Notes under the pieces: model-generated
Databases searched by the model: none
What the model saw: only the letters and a program-made list of their open reading frames with translations
What the model was told of the DNA's origin: nothing
Part shown: in pieces, positions 45,577 to 54,940 of the stretch
Numbering within the stretch: the first letter of the stretch is position 1
Layout of the letters: each line of letters starts with the position of its first letter
NCBI RefSeq assembly: GCF_014268275.3
Contig: NZ_CP077084.1
Coordinates: 4,092,001-4,156,000, forward strand
DNA from: Pseudomonas tritici
GTDB taxonomy: Bacteria; Pseudomonadota; Gammaproteobacteria; Pseudomonadales; Pseudomonadaceae
DNA: 64,000 bases
Direction: 5' to 3'
Translations under genes and position numbers: made by a program

Positions 45577-46845
45577 ATGAATAGTTTTGCGCAACCGCTC
45601 AAGAGCAACGCCCCGCTGATCAACCGCGACCGCCTGTGGCAATCCTTGATGGACCTGGCCCAGCTTGGCGCCACGGCCAAAGGCGGCGTGTGCCGCCTGG
45701 CCCTCACCGATCTGGACCGCCAGGCCCGCGACCTGTTTGTGCAATGGTGTGAGGCGGCCGGGTGCAGCGTCAGTGTCGACGCCATCGGCAATATTTTCGC
45801 GCGCCGCGCCGGGCGCAATCCTACCCTGCCCCCGGTGATGACCGGCAGCCATATCGACACCCAGCCCACCGGCGGCAAGTTCGACGGTTGCTACGGGGTG
45901 ATGGCCGGGCTGGAAGTGATCCGCACCCTCAATGATTTGAACATCGAAACCGAAGCGCCGATTGAAGTGGTGGTATGGACCAACGAAGAAGGCTCGCGCT
46001 TCCCGCCGTGCATGATGGGTTCGGGGGTGTTTGCCGGTAAATTCGATTTACAGAACACCCTCGACAAGCTCGACGACCAAGGCCTGTCAGTGGGCGCCGA
46101 GTTGCAGCGCATCGGCTATGCCGGTGCCCGGGCGGTGCTCGGCCACCCGGTGGGTGCGTATTTCGAAGCCCATATCGAACAAGGTCCGGTGCTGGAAGAC
46201 CAGGCCACCACGATTGGCGTGGTCATGGGTTGCCTGGGCCAGAAGTGGTTCGACCTGACCTTAACCGGCGTCGAAGCCCACGCCGGCCCGACGCCGATGC
46301 ACCTGCGCAAGGACGCCCTGGTTGGCGCCGCCGAGGTGGTTAGCGCGGTCAACCGTATCGCCCATCAACAACAACCCCACGCCTGTGGCACGGTCGGTTG
46401 CCTGAGCCTGCACCCGGGATCGCGCAATGTCATTCCTGGCCAAGTGCACATGACCATCGACCTGCGCCACCTGCAGGCGGACACGCTGCACGCCATGGTC
46501 GATGAAGTGCGCGGCGTGATCGAAGCCACCGCCAAAAGGCACGGCCTCACCTTTGAGCTGACGCCGACGGCTGACTTTCCGCCGCTGGACTTCAACCCGC
46601 TCTGCGTCAACGCGGTGCGCGACGCGGCGGGTGTGTTGGGCTTGAGCCATATGGATATCGTCAGCGGCGCCGGGCACGACGCGATTTTCGTCGCTGAGTT
46701 GGGCCCTGCCGGGATGATCTTTGTGCCGTGCGAAGGCGGCATCAGCCATAACGAAATCGAAAACGCCGCGCCGGATGACCTGGCGGCGGGCTGCGCGGTA
46801 TTGCTGCGGGCCATGGTCAATGCGGCTCAGGGGGATGTGGCATGA
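45577..46845 (+). CDS. Zn-dependent amidohydrolase/carbamoylase (M20 family)
   Basis: A 422-residue binuclear-metal hydrolase of the N-carbamoyl-L-amino acid hydrolase/allantoate amidohydrolase (AmaB/HyuC/AllC) family. Metal-binding motifs include MTGSHIDTQPTGGKFDGCYG (His and Asp), TNEEGSRFPP (Glu pair) and EAHIEQGPVLE (His). The dimerisation domain is the middle part (VEAHAGPTPMHLRKDAL). These enzymes remove carbamoyl or ureido groups, releasing ammonia and CO2. GGAGA lies 7 bases before the ATG. It is co-transcribed with the importer and overlaps the amidase gene by 4 bp, so the imported compound is probably its substrate or precursor. Confidence 0.85.
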   Translation: MNSFAQPLKSNAPLINRDRLWQSLMDLAQLGATAKGGVCRLALTDLDRQARDLFVQWCEAAGCSVSVDAIGNIFARRAGRNPTLPPVMTGSHIDTQPTGGKFDGCYGVMAGLEVIRTLNDLNIETEAPIEVVVWTNEEGSRFPPCMMGSGVFAGKFDLQNTLDKLDDQGLSVGAELQRIGYAGARAVLGHPVGAYFEAHIEQGPVLEDQATTIGVVMGCLGQKWFDLTLTGVEAHAGPTPMHLRKDALVGAAEVVSAVNRIAHQQQPHACGTVGCLSLHPGSRNVIPGQVHMTIDLRHLQADTLHAMVDEVRGVIEATAKRHGLTFELTPTADFPPLDFNPLCVNAVRDAAGVLGLSHMDIVSGAGHDAIFVAELGPAGMIFVPCEGGISHNEIENAAPDDLAAGCAVLLRAMVNAAQGDVA

Positions 46846-48245
46846 GTGAGATCGGCGAACTGACGGCAGTGCAACTGCTGCAGCATTTTCGCGACAAGAG
46901 CCTGTCGCCGGTGGAAGTCACCGAGGATGCCTTGCTGCGTATCGAACGCTATAACCCAGTGGTAAACGCCTACTGCCACGTGGACCCCGAAGGCGCGCTG
47001 AACGCAGCGCGTGCTTCCGAACAACGCTGGCTCGACGGCCAACCCTGCGGCGCGTTGGACGGCGTGCCGGCGTCGATCAAAGACCTCACGCTGACGATCG
47101 GCATGCCCACCCGCAAGGGCTCGCGCACCACATCCGCCGAGGGCCCATGGGACATCGACGCGCCCTTCACCGCCTTTATGCGCAAGGCCGGCGCGGTGCT
47201 GCTGGGCAAGACCACCACCCCGGAATTCGGCTGGAAAGGCGTCACCGACAACCCGCTCTACGGCGTCACCCGCAACCCCTGGGACACACGCACCACGGCC
47301 GGCGGTTCGTCCGGCGGCGCAGGGGCAGCGGCCGCATTGAACCTCGGTGTGTTGCACCAGGGCAGCGATGCGGGCGGTTCGATCCGGATTCCCTGTGCAT
47401 TCACGGGCACCTTCGGGATCAAGCCCACCTTCGGTTATGTGCCGCAATGGCCGGCCAGCTCCATGACCATCCTCTCGCACCTGGGGCCGATGACCCGCAC
47501 GGTGGAAGACAGCGTGTTGATGCTGCAGACCATCGCCCAGCCGGATGCGCGCGATGGCTTGGTCGGTGCGCCACGCACCACGCCATGGCTCATGCCGGGT
47601 ACGGATCTGAAAGGTTTGCGGGTCGCCTATAGCCCGAACTTCGGTTACGTTGACGTCGACCCGCACGTGGCCAAGGTCGTCGCTCAAGCGGTGGCAGGGC
47701 TGGTGCAACTGGGCGCCCATGTCGAGCAAATCGACCCCGGCTTCAGTGACCCGCTGGAAGTCTTCAGCACCCTGTGGGCCGCCGGCGCCGCACGCCTGAC
47801 CGGGAGCATGAGCGAGGCGCAAAAGCAGCTGCTCGATCCTGGTTTGCTGCGCATCGCACAACGCGGCGAACGCTTGAGCCTGGATGACTTCAACGCGGCC
47901 CTCGAAGCGCGCGCAGCCCTGGTGGCGCGCATGGCCGCATTCCATGAGCATTACGACGTGCTGGTGTCGCCGATGATGCCGATCACCGCGTTCGACGCCG
48001 GGCACGACGTGCCACCGGGTTCGGGTTTGCAGGAATGGACGCAGTGGACGCCGTTCACCTACCCCTTCAACCTGACGCAGCAACCGGCAGCTTCGGTGCC
48101 GTGCGGGTTGGCGGCGAATGGTTTGCCAGTGGGGTTGCACGTGGTGGGCGCGCGGTTTGCGGATGAAAAGGTTTTGCGGGTGTGCCAGGTGTACGCCAAA
48201 GCATTCCCTACCCCGCACTTGCAGGCACCAAAAAACCCAGTCTGA
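46842..48245 (+). CDS. Amidase (amidase-signature family)
   Basis: A 467-residue amidase-signature enzyme with the Ser-cisSer-Lys triad visible: Lys80 (PASIKDL), the GGSSGG motif at 154-159 (cis-Ser 156 or 157) and the nucleophile Ser180 in GSDAGGSIRIP. It would hydrolyse an amide to carboxylate and ammonia. The ATG overlaps the previous stop (ATGA), so it is the last gene of the importer operon. Together with the upstream M20 hydrolase this suggests stepwise nitrogen release from an imported amide/ureide. Specificity is not predictable. Confidence 0.88.
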   Translation: MSEIGELTAVQLLQHFRDKSLSPVEVTEDALLRIERYNPVVNAYCHVDPEGALNAARASEQRWLDGQPCGALDGVPASIKDLTLTIGMPTRKGSRTTSAEGPWDIDAPFTAFMRKAGAVLLGKTTTPEFGWKGVTDNPLYGVTRNPWDTRTTAGGSSGGAGAAAALNLGVLHQGSDAGGSIRIPCAFTGTFGIKPTFGYVPQWPASSMTILSHLGPMTRTVEDSVLMLQTIAQPDARDGLVGAPRTTPWLMPGTDLKGLRVAYSPNFGYVDVDPHVAKVVAQAVAGLVQLGAHVEQIDPGFSDPLEVFSTLWAAGAARLTGSMSEAQKQLLDPGLLRIAQRGERLSLDDFNAALEARAALVARMAAFHEHYDVLVSPMMPITAFDAGHDVPPGSGLQEWTQWTPFTYPFNLTQQPAASVPCGLAANGLPVGLHVVGARFADEKVLRVCQVYAKAFPTPHLQAPKNPV

Positions 48246-48256
48246 AATGCAATCTA

Positions 48257-48533
48257 CTGTGGGAGCTGATTTGCCTGCGATAGCCGTGCATCAGTGACAA
48301 CTGGATTGACTGAATCACCGCCATCGCAGCATAGGTATCTACACATCTTGGGGGCCCCCTCTGCGTAGCAGCTGTCGAGCCCTGGCGAGGCTGCGTTTGC
48401 GGGCTGTCTGACACACCGCTGACGCAGCCTCGCCAGGGCTCGACAGCTGCTACGCAATTTCACGTTGAAGATGTGTAGATACTTATGGCTATCGCAGCGG
48501 TTCGACGACTCGACAAGCCTGCTCCCACAGGTT
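48257..48533. repeat. Composite nested inverted repeats
   Basis: This 334-bp intergenic stretch holds three nested dyads. Outer: TGTGGGAGCTGATTTGCCTG (48258-) against GCCTGCTCCCACA (-48530), with GATAGCC/GGCTATC. Middle: CATAGGTATCTACACATCTT (48330-48349) against 48468-48487, one mismatch. Inner: a perfect 34-bp inverted repeat, 48363-48396 (starts GCGTAGCAGCTGTCGAGCCC) with 48422-48455, around a 25-base loop. The layout suggests insertion of one repeat element into another. No ORF of its own is supported. Confidence 0.85.
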
Positions 48534-48579
48534 TGACCACATTCCACTACAATGCCCCCCATTAATCCCCGGGGGCTTC

Positions 48580-49443
48580 ATGGACATCGAACTGGCACGC
48601 ACTTTCCTCGAAATCACCCGCTGCGGCAGCCTGGCTGCGGCGGCCGAGAAACTGCACGTCACCCAAACCGCTATCACCGCGCGGGTCAAGAGCCTCGAAA
48701 GCCAATTGGGCAGCACGCTGTTCATCCGCAACCGCGCCGGCGCACGCCTGACCGCCGACGGCGAAGCCTTCGTGGTGTACGCCAACCAATTGCTGCAAAC
48801 CTGGGAAGCCGCGCGCCGCGACCTGCCGCTGCCGGATGGCTATCGCAATGTGCTGCATATCGGCGGCGAGGTCAGCCTGTGCAACCCGTTGATGCTCGGC
48901 TGGGCCCAGGCGCTGCGCCAACATATTCCGGGCCATGCGCTGCGTACCGAAATCCGCGAAGGCGAGTACCTGTTGCGCCAGCTGGAACTGGGCGTGCTCG
49001 ACGCCGCGCTGGTGTTCCAGCCGCAATACTGGCCGGGGTTGCAGGTGGAGCAGGTGCTGGAAGAAAAACTGATCCTGGTGCAGTTGGTGAGCAATCCGGC
49101 CCCCTACGTGTATATCGACTGGGGCCCAGGCTTTCGTCAGCAGCATGACGCCGCCCTGCCCGACAAGGCCCGCGCCGCGCTGAGTTTCAACCTCGGGCCA
49201 CTGGCGTTGCAGTACATCCTGGAAAACGGCGGCGCCGGCTACTTCCGTACTCGCGTGGTGCAGAGCTACCTGGACAGTGGCGTGATGCAGCGCGTGCCCA
49301 AGGCGCCGGAGTTCAGCTTCCCCACTTACCTGGTGTATTCACGGGCGCGGGATTCGGCGGTGTTGCAACAGGCACTGGGGTTGTTGCGCGAAGTGGTCAA
49401 GGCTGAAACTGACTGGTCGCAGCGCTGGGACCCATTGATTTGA
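48580..49443 (+). CDS. LysR-family transcriptional regulator (HdfR-like)
   Basis: A 287-residue LysR protein: helix-turn-helix FLEITRCGSLAAAAEKLHVTQTAITARVKSLE (residues about 9-40) and a divergent effector domain (VLHIGGEVSLCNPLMLGWAQALR). The N-terminus MDIELARTFLEI resembles HdfR/YifA-type regulators. GGGGG lies 8 bases before the ATG. The neighbours (amidase upstream, LacI gene downstream) do not show a clear target. Divergent genes are missing, so autoregulation or distant targets are likely. Confidence 0.85.
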   Translation: MDIELARTFLEITRCGSLAAAAEKLHVTQTAITARVKSLESQLGSTLFIRNRAGARLTADGEAFVVYANQLLQTWEAARRDLPLPDGYRNVLHIGGEVSLCNPLMLGWAQALRQHIPGHALRTEIREGEYLLRQLELGVLDAALVFQPQYWPGLQVEQVLEEKLILVQLVSNPAPYVYIDWGPGFRQQHDAALPDKARAALSFNLGPLALQYILENGGAGYFRTRVVQSYLDSGVMQRVPKAPEFSFPTYLVYSRARDSAVLQQALGLLREVVKAETDWSQRWDPLI

Positions 49444-49501
49444 ATCACCCTACCCCCGCGCGCATGCTAGCCTGCGGGTGTTTCCTTTTGCAGCCTTACC
49501 G

Positions 49502-50506
49502 ATGAACAAGAAAAAGTCCGTCACCATCAGCGACATCGCCAAACGGGTCGGCATGACCACCATCACGGTGTCCCGCGCGCTGAGCAAACCCGACCTGGTC
49601 AAACCGGCCACCTTGGCGCGCATCCTCGAAGTAGCGCGGGAGCTGGACTACGTGCCCAACGCCTTCGCGCGCGGGCTCAAGCGCAGCGAAAGCCTGATCA
49701 TCGGCGTGATCACCGCCTCAGTGGACAACCCGTTCTACAGCGAAATGATCAAGGCGATTTCCCGCGAGGCCAAGCAGCACGGCTACACCATCATGCTGGT
49801 AGACACCGACGAACTGGAAGAACTGGAAAGCAAAGCCGTGGACACCCTGTTGGGCTACCGCGTGGCGGGGATCATCCTGTCGCCGGTCTCGGACGAGCCA
49901 AGCTACCAGCCCGACTACCTTGAACGCCTGGGCAACGGCAAGACCCCGGTGGTGCTGCTTGATCGCACGATTCACGACAGCCCGTTCAGCCGTGTAGTGC
50001 TGGACAACTATCACAGCGGCATCCAGGCCGCGCACTACCTGCTGCGCCAGACACCCGCGCTCAAGCGCCTGCTGGTGCTGACGGGTCCCGAACACTCACG
50101 CATCACCGTCGAACGCCTCAAGGGCCTGCGTGAAGTACTGGCCGAACATCCCCAGGTGCAGGTCGAGGTGCAGGCAGGCGACTACACGCTGATGCCGTCG
50201 TACCTGCACACCCTCGACTACCTGGCCGAACACTCGGCGCCGGATGCGATCATGGGCTTCAACCAGTTGATCACCCTCGGTGCCCTGCGCGCGTTGCGCA
50301 TGCACAACATCCCCCACGACAGCCTGACCATTTGCGGCATCGATCGCCTGCCCTTCGCTGATATCTTCGGCGTGCCCATCGCCTGCGTGGCCCACGACGC
50401 GTCCTTGGCCGGCAGCAGCGCGGTACGCCTGTTGCTCGACCGCCTCGAAGACCCGTTCAAACCACGGGACAAGGTGGTGATAGCCGGCCGGTTGGAAAAC
50501 GGCTAG
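49502..50506 (+). CDS. LacI-family transcriptional regulator
   Basis: A 334-residue LacI/GntR-type repressor: the N-terminal helix-turn-helix VTISDIAKRVGMTTITVSRALSKPDLV with hinge helix (about residues 7-60), then a sugar-binding domain (LIIGVITASVDNPFYSEMIKAIS). The start at 49502 (MNKKKSVTIS) was taken because it gives the typical LacI N-terminus; there is only a weak ribosome binding site. Its 3' end overlaps by 4 bp the opposite-strand reductase gene. It probably controls the polyol operon on the other strand, whose promoter region has a LacI-type palindrome. Confidence 0.9.
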   Translation: MNKKKSVTISDIAKRVGMTTITVSRALSKPDLVKPATLARILEVARELDYVPNAFARGLKRSESLIIGVITASVDNPFYSEMIKAISREAKQHGYTIMLVDTDELEELESKAVDTLLGYRVAGIILSPVSDEPSYQPDYLERLGNGKTPVVLLDRTIHDSPFSRVVLDNYHSGIQAAHYLLRQTPALKRLLVLTGPEHSRITVERLKGLREVLAEHPQVQVEVQAGDYTLMPSYLHTLDYLAEHSAPDAIMGFNQLITLGALRALRMHNIPHDSLTICGIDRLPFADIFGVPIACVAHDASLAGSSAVRLLLDRLEDPFKPRDKVVIAGRLENG

Positions 50507-51228
50507 CGGCTGGTGTAGCCACCGTCGATGGGCAGGCTGACGCCGCTGATCATGCTGGCGGCGCGGCTCAGCAGGAACAGCACCGGCAGCGCAACTTCCA
50601 CGGTTTCAGCGAAGCGTCCCAAGGGAATAGCCGCCAGCGCCGGATCGCGCTTGGCCGGCTCGGACCAGGCCATGGTCGCCATCGGTGTGAGCGTGACCGT
50701 AGGATTGACGCTGTTGACGCGAATCCCAAAACGGCCCCACTCGGCGCATTGCACGCGGGTGATCGCATCCAGCGCGGCCTTGGACGCGCAGTAGCCGAGG
50801 TGATCGTCCAGGGCCACCAGCGAGGCCTGGCTGGAGACGTTGACGATGCTACCGGCGATGTGTGCCTCGATCATTTTGGCGGCCACGCGGCTGGCGACTT
50901 GCGCGGCGGCGCGAGCGTTGACGTTCATCACTTGGTCGAACGCGTCGGCGCTGATCGCGGCGGCGGGTTCCAGGCGCGAGATGCCGGCGCAGTTGACCAG
51001 GCCGTGCAGCGGCGGCAGGTCTTGCAGGGCTTTGTCGAGGGCGGTGCTGTCGGCGATGTCCAGGCAGAGGGTGTGGCAGCCGAGTTGGGCCAGGGCTTGG
51101 GCGTCGCGGCCGAGGGCAAAGACGTCGGCGCCGCTGGCAATCAGCTGCAGCGCGATCTCGCGGCCGATGCCACTGCTGGCGCCGGTGACGAGGATGCGGT
51201 GGTGGGTGAAGTCAAAGGCTGCGTTCAT
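50503..51228 (-). CDS. Short-chain dehydrogenase/reductase, L-xylulose-reductase (DCXR) like
   Basis: A 241-residue SDR: cofactor motif TGASSGIG at 15-22, NAG-type motif VNCAGISR, catalytic Ser132/133, Tyr146 and Lys150 (YCASK). NVSSQAS, VNPTVTLTPM, MAWSEPAKRD and IPLGRFAE match the dicarbonyl/L-xylulose reductase branch, which interconverts xylulose and xylitol with NAD(P)H. The start was set at 51228 (MNAAFDFTHHR). It is the last gene of the polyol operon; a REP and 76 bp separate it from the kinase gene. Confidence 0.8.
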   Translation of the reverse strand: MNAAFDFTHHRILVTGASSGIGREIALQLIASGADVFALGRDAQALAQLGCHTLCLDIADSTALDKALQDLPPLHGLVNCAGISRLEPAAAISADAFDQVMNVNARAAAQVASRVAAKMIEAHIAGSIVNVSSQASLVALDDHLGYCASKAALDAITRVQCAEWGRFGIRVNSVNPTVTLTPMATMAWSEPAKRDPALAAIPLGRFAETVEVALPVLFLLSRAASMISGVSLPIDGGYTSR

Positions 51229-51260
51229 GAATAGAGATCTCAAAAACAATGAAGATCCAA

Positions 51261-51288
51261 TGTGGGAGCTGGCTTGCCTGCTCCCACA
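51261..51288. repeat. Short REP palindrome between kinase and reductase genes
   Basis: TGTGGGAGC (51261-51269) and GCTCCCACA (51280-51288) around TGGCTTGCCT, the same short form as at 3867-3894. It lies inside the polyol operon and may lower expression of the distal reductase. Confidence 0.8.
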
Positions 51289-51304
51289 TTTGGACTGTGT
51301 TGAA

Positions 51305-52837
51305 TCAGCTCGTTTGCAGGTTATGCATGATCGGTTTCAGGGCGGGATACAGCTTCAAATACTCGGCAAACGCCCGGTCATAAACCCCGACGTTTTCAAC
51401 CTTTGGCTCCGCCCGCAGCGCCAGCTGCACCCACCCTTTATCCATCTCCCCATCACTTACCAATCCCACCGTATGCGCCGCCAACAACGCCGCACCCAAC
51501 GCAGCTTCTACCTCCTGAACGATGGTGTACACCGGGTACTGCGTGATATCCGCGATGATCTGCATCCACAAATCCGAATGGCTCGCGCCACCCACCACGA
51601 TCAAACGCGGGTCCAGGGAATGCGCCCCGCGAGTGCCCGCTTCGATGTTATGCCGCAGGGCAAAACTCACCCCCTCCAGCACCGCGCGGTACAGGTGAAT
51701 GCGGCTGTGATACAGGTTCAAGCCGACAAAACTGCCACTCGCGCGGTCATCCCACACCGGGCTGCGCTCGCCCATCAGGTACGGCAGGAACAACAGGCCC
51801 TCACTGCCCGCCGGAATGCTCATCGCGCTCTGTTCCAGCAGCGCCAGGCTGTCCTGGCTGGTGGCCTTGGCCTGTAGCTCTTCAGCCTGGCAGAACTGCT
51901 CGCGAAACCAGCTGACCGAGGCACCGGCCGTGATCGCACCGCCGAATATGTACAGGTCCCGGTGGCCGTTATAGACGTGGGGCATGCTCACCAAGCCGTG
52001 GTGTGCATCCACCTGTTGGTTCAGGTAACCCCAGCACATGCTGGTGCCGATCATCGCCACGTGATTGCCCGGCTGAGTCACGCCCGCTGCCAAGGTGGCC
52101 ATGGCCGCATCGACGCCACCGGCCAGGATCGGCGTGCCGGCTTGCAGGCCCAGGCGCAATGCCCAGTCTTGCAACAAGCCACCGACCACTTCACCGGAAT
52201 ACACCAGGCGTTCAGGCATCATCGCCTGCGGTATGCCCAGTGCATCAAGCATCTCGCCGGACCAATCACGCGCTTTCACATCGTAGACACCACCGATGTT
52301 GCCGGCGCTGCTATGGTCCACCGCCAACTCACCCGTGAGGCACCAGTTGATATAGCTGTTGGGCGGCAGCAGGTAGCGGGTTTTCGCCCACACCTGAGGC
52401 TGGTGCTGCTTGAGCCAGAGCATCTTGGTGAAACCGTAGTAGCTGTCCACCGAGTTGCCGGTGACCTCGAACAAACGCTCCAGGTCCACCTGCTCGCGCA
52501 CCCAGGCCACCTGCTCGCCGGCGCGGCGGTCCATCCAGATCAGGCACGGGTGCAGCGGTGTGATCTGTGCATCCACCGCAATTCCCGAACCGCCATACAG
52601 GCTGCTGATGCACAGCGCCTTGACCTGCTGCGCCGCCACGCCCGCCTTGCCCATGCACTGCGCGACACAGGCTTCGACGGCGTCCAGCCAGACCTGCGGC
52701 CATTGTTCGGCCCAGCGCACTTTCGGGGTATCTACGCGATACCCCTGGCTGTGCTGGGCGATGATCGTGCCTTGACCATCCACCAGCAGCGCCTTGGTGC
52801 TCTGGGTTCCTATGTCGACACCCATCACGTAGTTCAT
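51305..52837 (-). CDS. FGGY-family carbohydrate kinase (xylulokinase-like)
   Basis: A 510-residue sugar kinase with the two actin-like FGGY domains: phosphate-1 motif GVDIGTQSTKALLVD (about residues 6-20) and the C-terminal SDLWMQIIADITQYPVYTI signature; GGVDAAMATLAAGV carries the catalytic-Asp loop. FGGY enzymes phosphorylate ketoses or polyols such as D-xylulose or erythritol. Its two-base gap to the dehydrogenase gene shows they are co-translated. The combination with a polyol dehydrogenase suggests the product of that enzyme is its substrate. Confidence 0.88.
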   Translation of the reverse strand: MNYVMGVDIGTQSTKALLVDGQGTIIAQHSQGYRVDTPKVRWAEQWPQVWLDAVEACVAQCMGKAGVAAQQVKALCISSLYGGSGIAVDAQITPLHPCLIWMDRRAGEQVAWVREQVDLERLFEVTGNSVDSYYGFTKMLWLKQHQPQVWAKTRYLLPPNSYINWCLTGELAVDHSSAGNIGGVYDVKARDWSGEMLDALGIPQAMMPERLVYSGEVVGGLLQDWALRLGLQAGTPILAGGVDAAMATLAAGVTQPGNHVAMIGTSMCWGYLNQQVDAHHGLVSMPHVYNGHRDLYIFGGAITAGASVSWFREQFCQAEELQAKATSQDSLALLEQSAMSIPAGSEGLLFLPYLMGERSPVWDDRASGSFVGLNLYHSRIHLYRAVLEGVSFALRHNIEAGTRGAHSLDPRLIVVGGASHSDLWMQIIADITQYPVYTIVQEVEAALGAALLAAHTVGLVSDGEMDKGWVQLALRAEPKVENVGVYDRAFAEYLKLYPALKPIMHNLQTS

Positions 52838-52839
52838 GC

Positions 52840-53919
52840 TCAGGCCACCGGCTTCAACAGCACCTTGATTGACTTGGTCGAGTTGGCCAGCTCAAACGCT
52901 TCGGCGTAGTCATCCAACGGGAAATCGTGGGTAACGATGCCCTTGGAAGTGACCAGGCCACGTTCGAACAGGTCGATGGCGATCGGGTAGCAGTAAGGCC
53001 CGAGGTGGGCACCGCGCACGTCCAGCTCCTTGCGGTCGCCGATGATCGACCAGTCGACCGTGGTTTCGGCGCCAAACACGCTGAACTCGACGAAGCGCCC
53101 GAGCTTGCGGATCAAGTCCAGGCCCTGGGTGACGCCGGCCGGTACGCCGGTGGTTTCGATGTACACGTCGCAACCGTAATTGTCGGTGAGGCCATTGATG
53201 ATCTCGCGGGCGTTGTCGCGTGACGGGTTGATCACCACGTCGGCGCCGAATTTTTTCGCCAGTTCCAGACGCTCGTCGACCATGTCGATCACCACCAGTT
53301 TCTTCGGGGTTTTCAACGCGGCAACCTGGACCATGCACAAGCCAAGGGTGCCGGCACCGGCGATGACCACCACGTCGTCAAGCTGGACATCGCCACGGTT
53401 GACGGTGTGGATCGAGCAGGCCATTGGCTCCACCAGAGCCGAGTCTTCCAGCGACACCGATTCAGGGATCTTGTGCACGATGGCGGTCTTGGGAATGCGC
53501 ATGTACTGGGCCATGCCGCCTTCGGCCACTTCACGCTGGAAGCCGAAGATGTTGTGCACTTCGCACATCCAATACTTGCCGGATTTGCAGAAGCGGCACT
53601 TGCCGCAGGGCACGATCTGTTCGGCAATCACCTTGTCGCCTACCGCGACGTCGAAGTGCTCCTCGCCGCCCTCGCCGACCTCCACCACATAGCCAAAAAA
53701 CTCGTGGCCCGGCACCACCGGTGCCTTGACCCACGGGTTGTCGCCCCCCCAGAACATGGCCGCGCCCGAGTGGCACTTGCAGTCACTGGCGCAGATGCCA
53801 CAGGCGGCGATGCGAATCACCAGTTCATTGGCGCGTGCCTGAGGTTTGCCGATGCGTTCCAGGCGGTAGTCTTTGGGGCCGTGGCAGACGACGGCTTGCA
53901 TTTCGGTGTGCTTATCCAT
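52840..53919 (-). CDS. eltD: Zn-dependent polyol dehydrogenase, erythritol/L-threitol dehydrogenase-like (EltD)
   Basis: A 359-residue medium-chain dehydrogenase. The catalytic zinc region is GICASDCKCH with GHEFFG, the structural zinc Cys are in PCGKCRFCKSGKYWMC, and the NAD motif is VIAGAGTLGLCMVQ (about residues 189-202). The pattern HGPKDYRLE ... EQIVPCGKCRFC ... FSVFGAETTVDWSIIGDRKELDVRGAHLGPYCYP closely resembles the EltD-type enzyme characterised from Mycobacterium smegmatis, as I remember it. It would oxidise a polyol to a ketose. The exact substrate is inferred. It is between the ABC permease and kinase genes. Confidence 0.8.
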   Translation of the reverse strand: MDKHTEMQAVVCHGPKDYRLERIGKPQARANELVIRIAACGICASDCKCHSGAAMFWGGDNPWVKAPVVPGHEFFGYVVEVGEGGEEHFDVAVGDKVIAEQIVPCGKCRFCKSGKYWMCEVHNIFGFQREVAEGGMAQYMRIPKTAIVHKIPESVSLEDSALVEPMACSIHTVNRGDVQLDDVVVIAGAGTLGLCMVQVAALKTPKKLVVIDMVDERLELAKKFGADVVINPSRDNAREIINGLTDNYGCDVYIETTGVPAGVTQGLDLIRKLGRFVEFSVFGAETTVDWSIIGDRKELDVRGAHLGPYCYPIAIDLFERGLVTSKGIVTHDFPLDDYAEAFELANSTKSIKVLLKPVA

Positions 53920-53947
53920 GGTGTCTGATCCCGTTCTTGTTAGGAGT

Positions 53948-54940
53948 TTATTTATGGCGCTGACGGCTGATAAAAATCGCCAGCAAAATGATCCCGCCCT
54001 TGATCACGCTTTGGACGTAGGGCGAAACGCCGAGCATGTTCAGGCCGTTGTTCAATACGCCGAGCAGCATGGCGCCGAGCAACGTGCCGACGATTACCCC
54101 ACGCCCGCCGGCAATCGACGCGCCGCCAAGGACCACGGCAGCGATCGCATCGAGCTCGAACGACACGCCGGCATTCGGCTGGCCGCTCATCAAGCGTGAG
54201 GTCAGCACCAGCCCGGCAATCGCCGCCGTGAGGCCGCTGATGCCGTACACCAGCAACTTGAAGCGCGCGGCGCGCACGCCGGACAAACGCACCGCTTCTT
54301 CATTGCCGCCGATGGCGTAGATGTAGCGGCCGATGCGCGTGTGTTGCAGCAGCACATAGGCGGCGGCGTAGGTAATCAGCATGATCAGGATCGGCACTTC
54401 TATGCCGAACAGACTCTGGCGGCCGAAGAAGCCGAACCACTCCGGCAACCCGGAAATCGGGTAGCCGTCGGTGTACATCAGGCCCAGGCCACGGGCGATG
54501 CCCATGGTCGCCAGGGTGACGATGATCGGCGGCATGTGCAGGTAGGCCACGAACAGGCCGTTGCCAATGCCGAAGGCCACACCGATCAACATGCCCGCGC
54601 CAATCGCCAAACCTGGTGGCAGCCCCGCGACCATCAACCCGGCGGTAAGCGTGCCGGACAAGGCCATCACCGGCCCCACCGACAAATCGATGCCGCCAGT
54701 GAGAATCACGCAGGTCATGCCCACCGCGATAATCGCGTTGATCGACACCTGGCGGGCGATGTTCGACAGGTTGCTGGCGGTGAGGAACGTGTCGCTGGCG
54801 AGGATCATCACCAGGGTCACCACCACCAGCCCCACAAACGGATAAAACGCCGGCGAACGTACCAGCCGCGCCAGGTTCAGGCGCAGCCGGTTGCTGTCGC
54901 CGCTGCTAATGGACGTATTCACTTGAGCCCCCTGTTGCAT
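53948..54940 (-). CDS. Sugar ABC importer permease (RbsC type)
   Basis: A 330-residue permease with about ten hydrophobic helices. The conserved [20 protein letters not shown] (about residues 79-98) and [21 protein letters not shown] (about 268-288) are standard for RbsC/XylH-type proteins. The ATG at 54940 has AAGAGG 8 bases upstream, inside the end of the ATPase gene; a GTG at 54922 is an alternative. It overlaps the ATPase gene by 35 bp. Confidence 0.9.
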   Translation of the reverse strand: MQQGAQVNTSISSGDSNRLRLNLARLVRSPAFYPFVGLVVVTLVMILASDTFLTASNLSNIARQVSINAIIAVGMTCVILTGGIDLSVGPVMALSGTLTAGLMVAGLPPGLAIGAGMLIGVAFGIGNGLFVAYLHMPPIIVTLATMGIARGLGLMYTDGYPISGLPEWFGFFGRQSLFGIEVPILIMLITYAAAYVLLQHTRIGRYIYAIGGNEEAVRLSGVRAARFKLLVYGISGLTAAIAGLVLTSRLMSGQPNAGVSFELDAIAAVVLGGASIAGGRGVIVGTLLGAMLLGVLNNGLNMLGVSPYVQSVIKGGIILLAIFISRQRHK

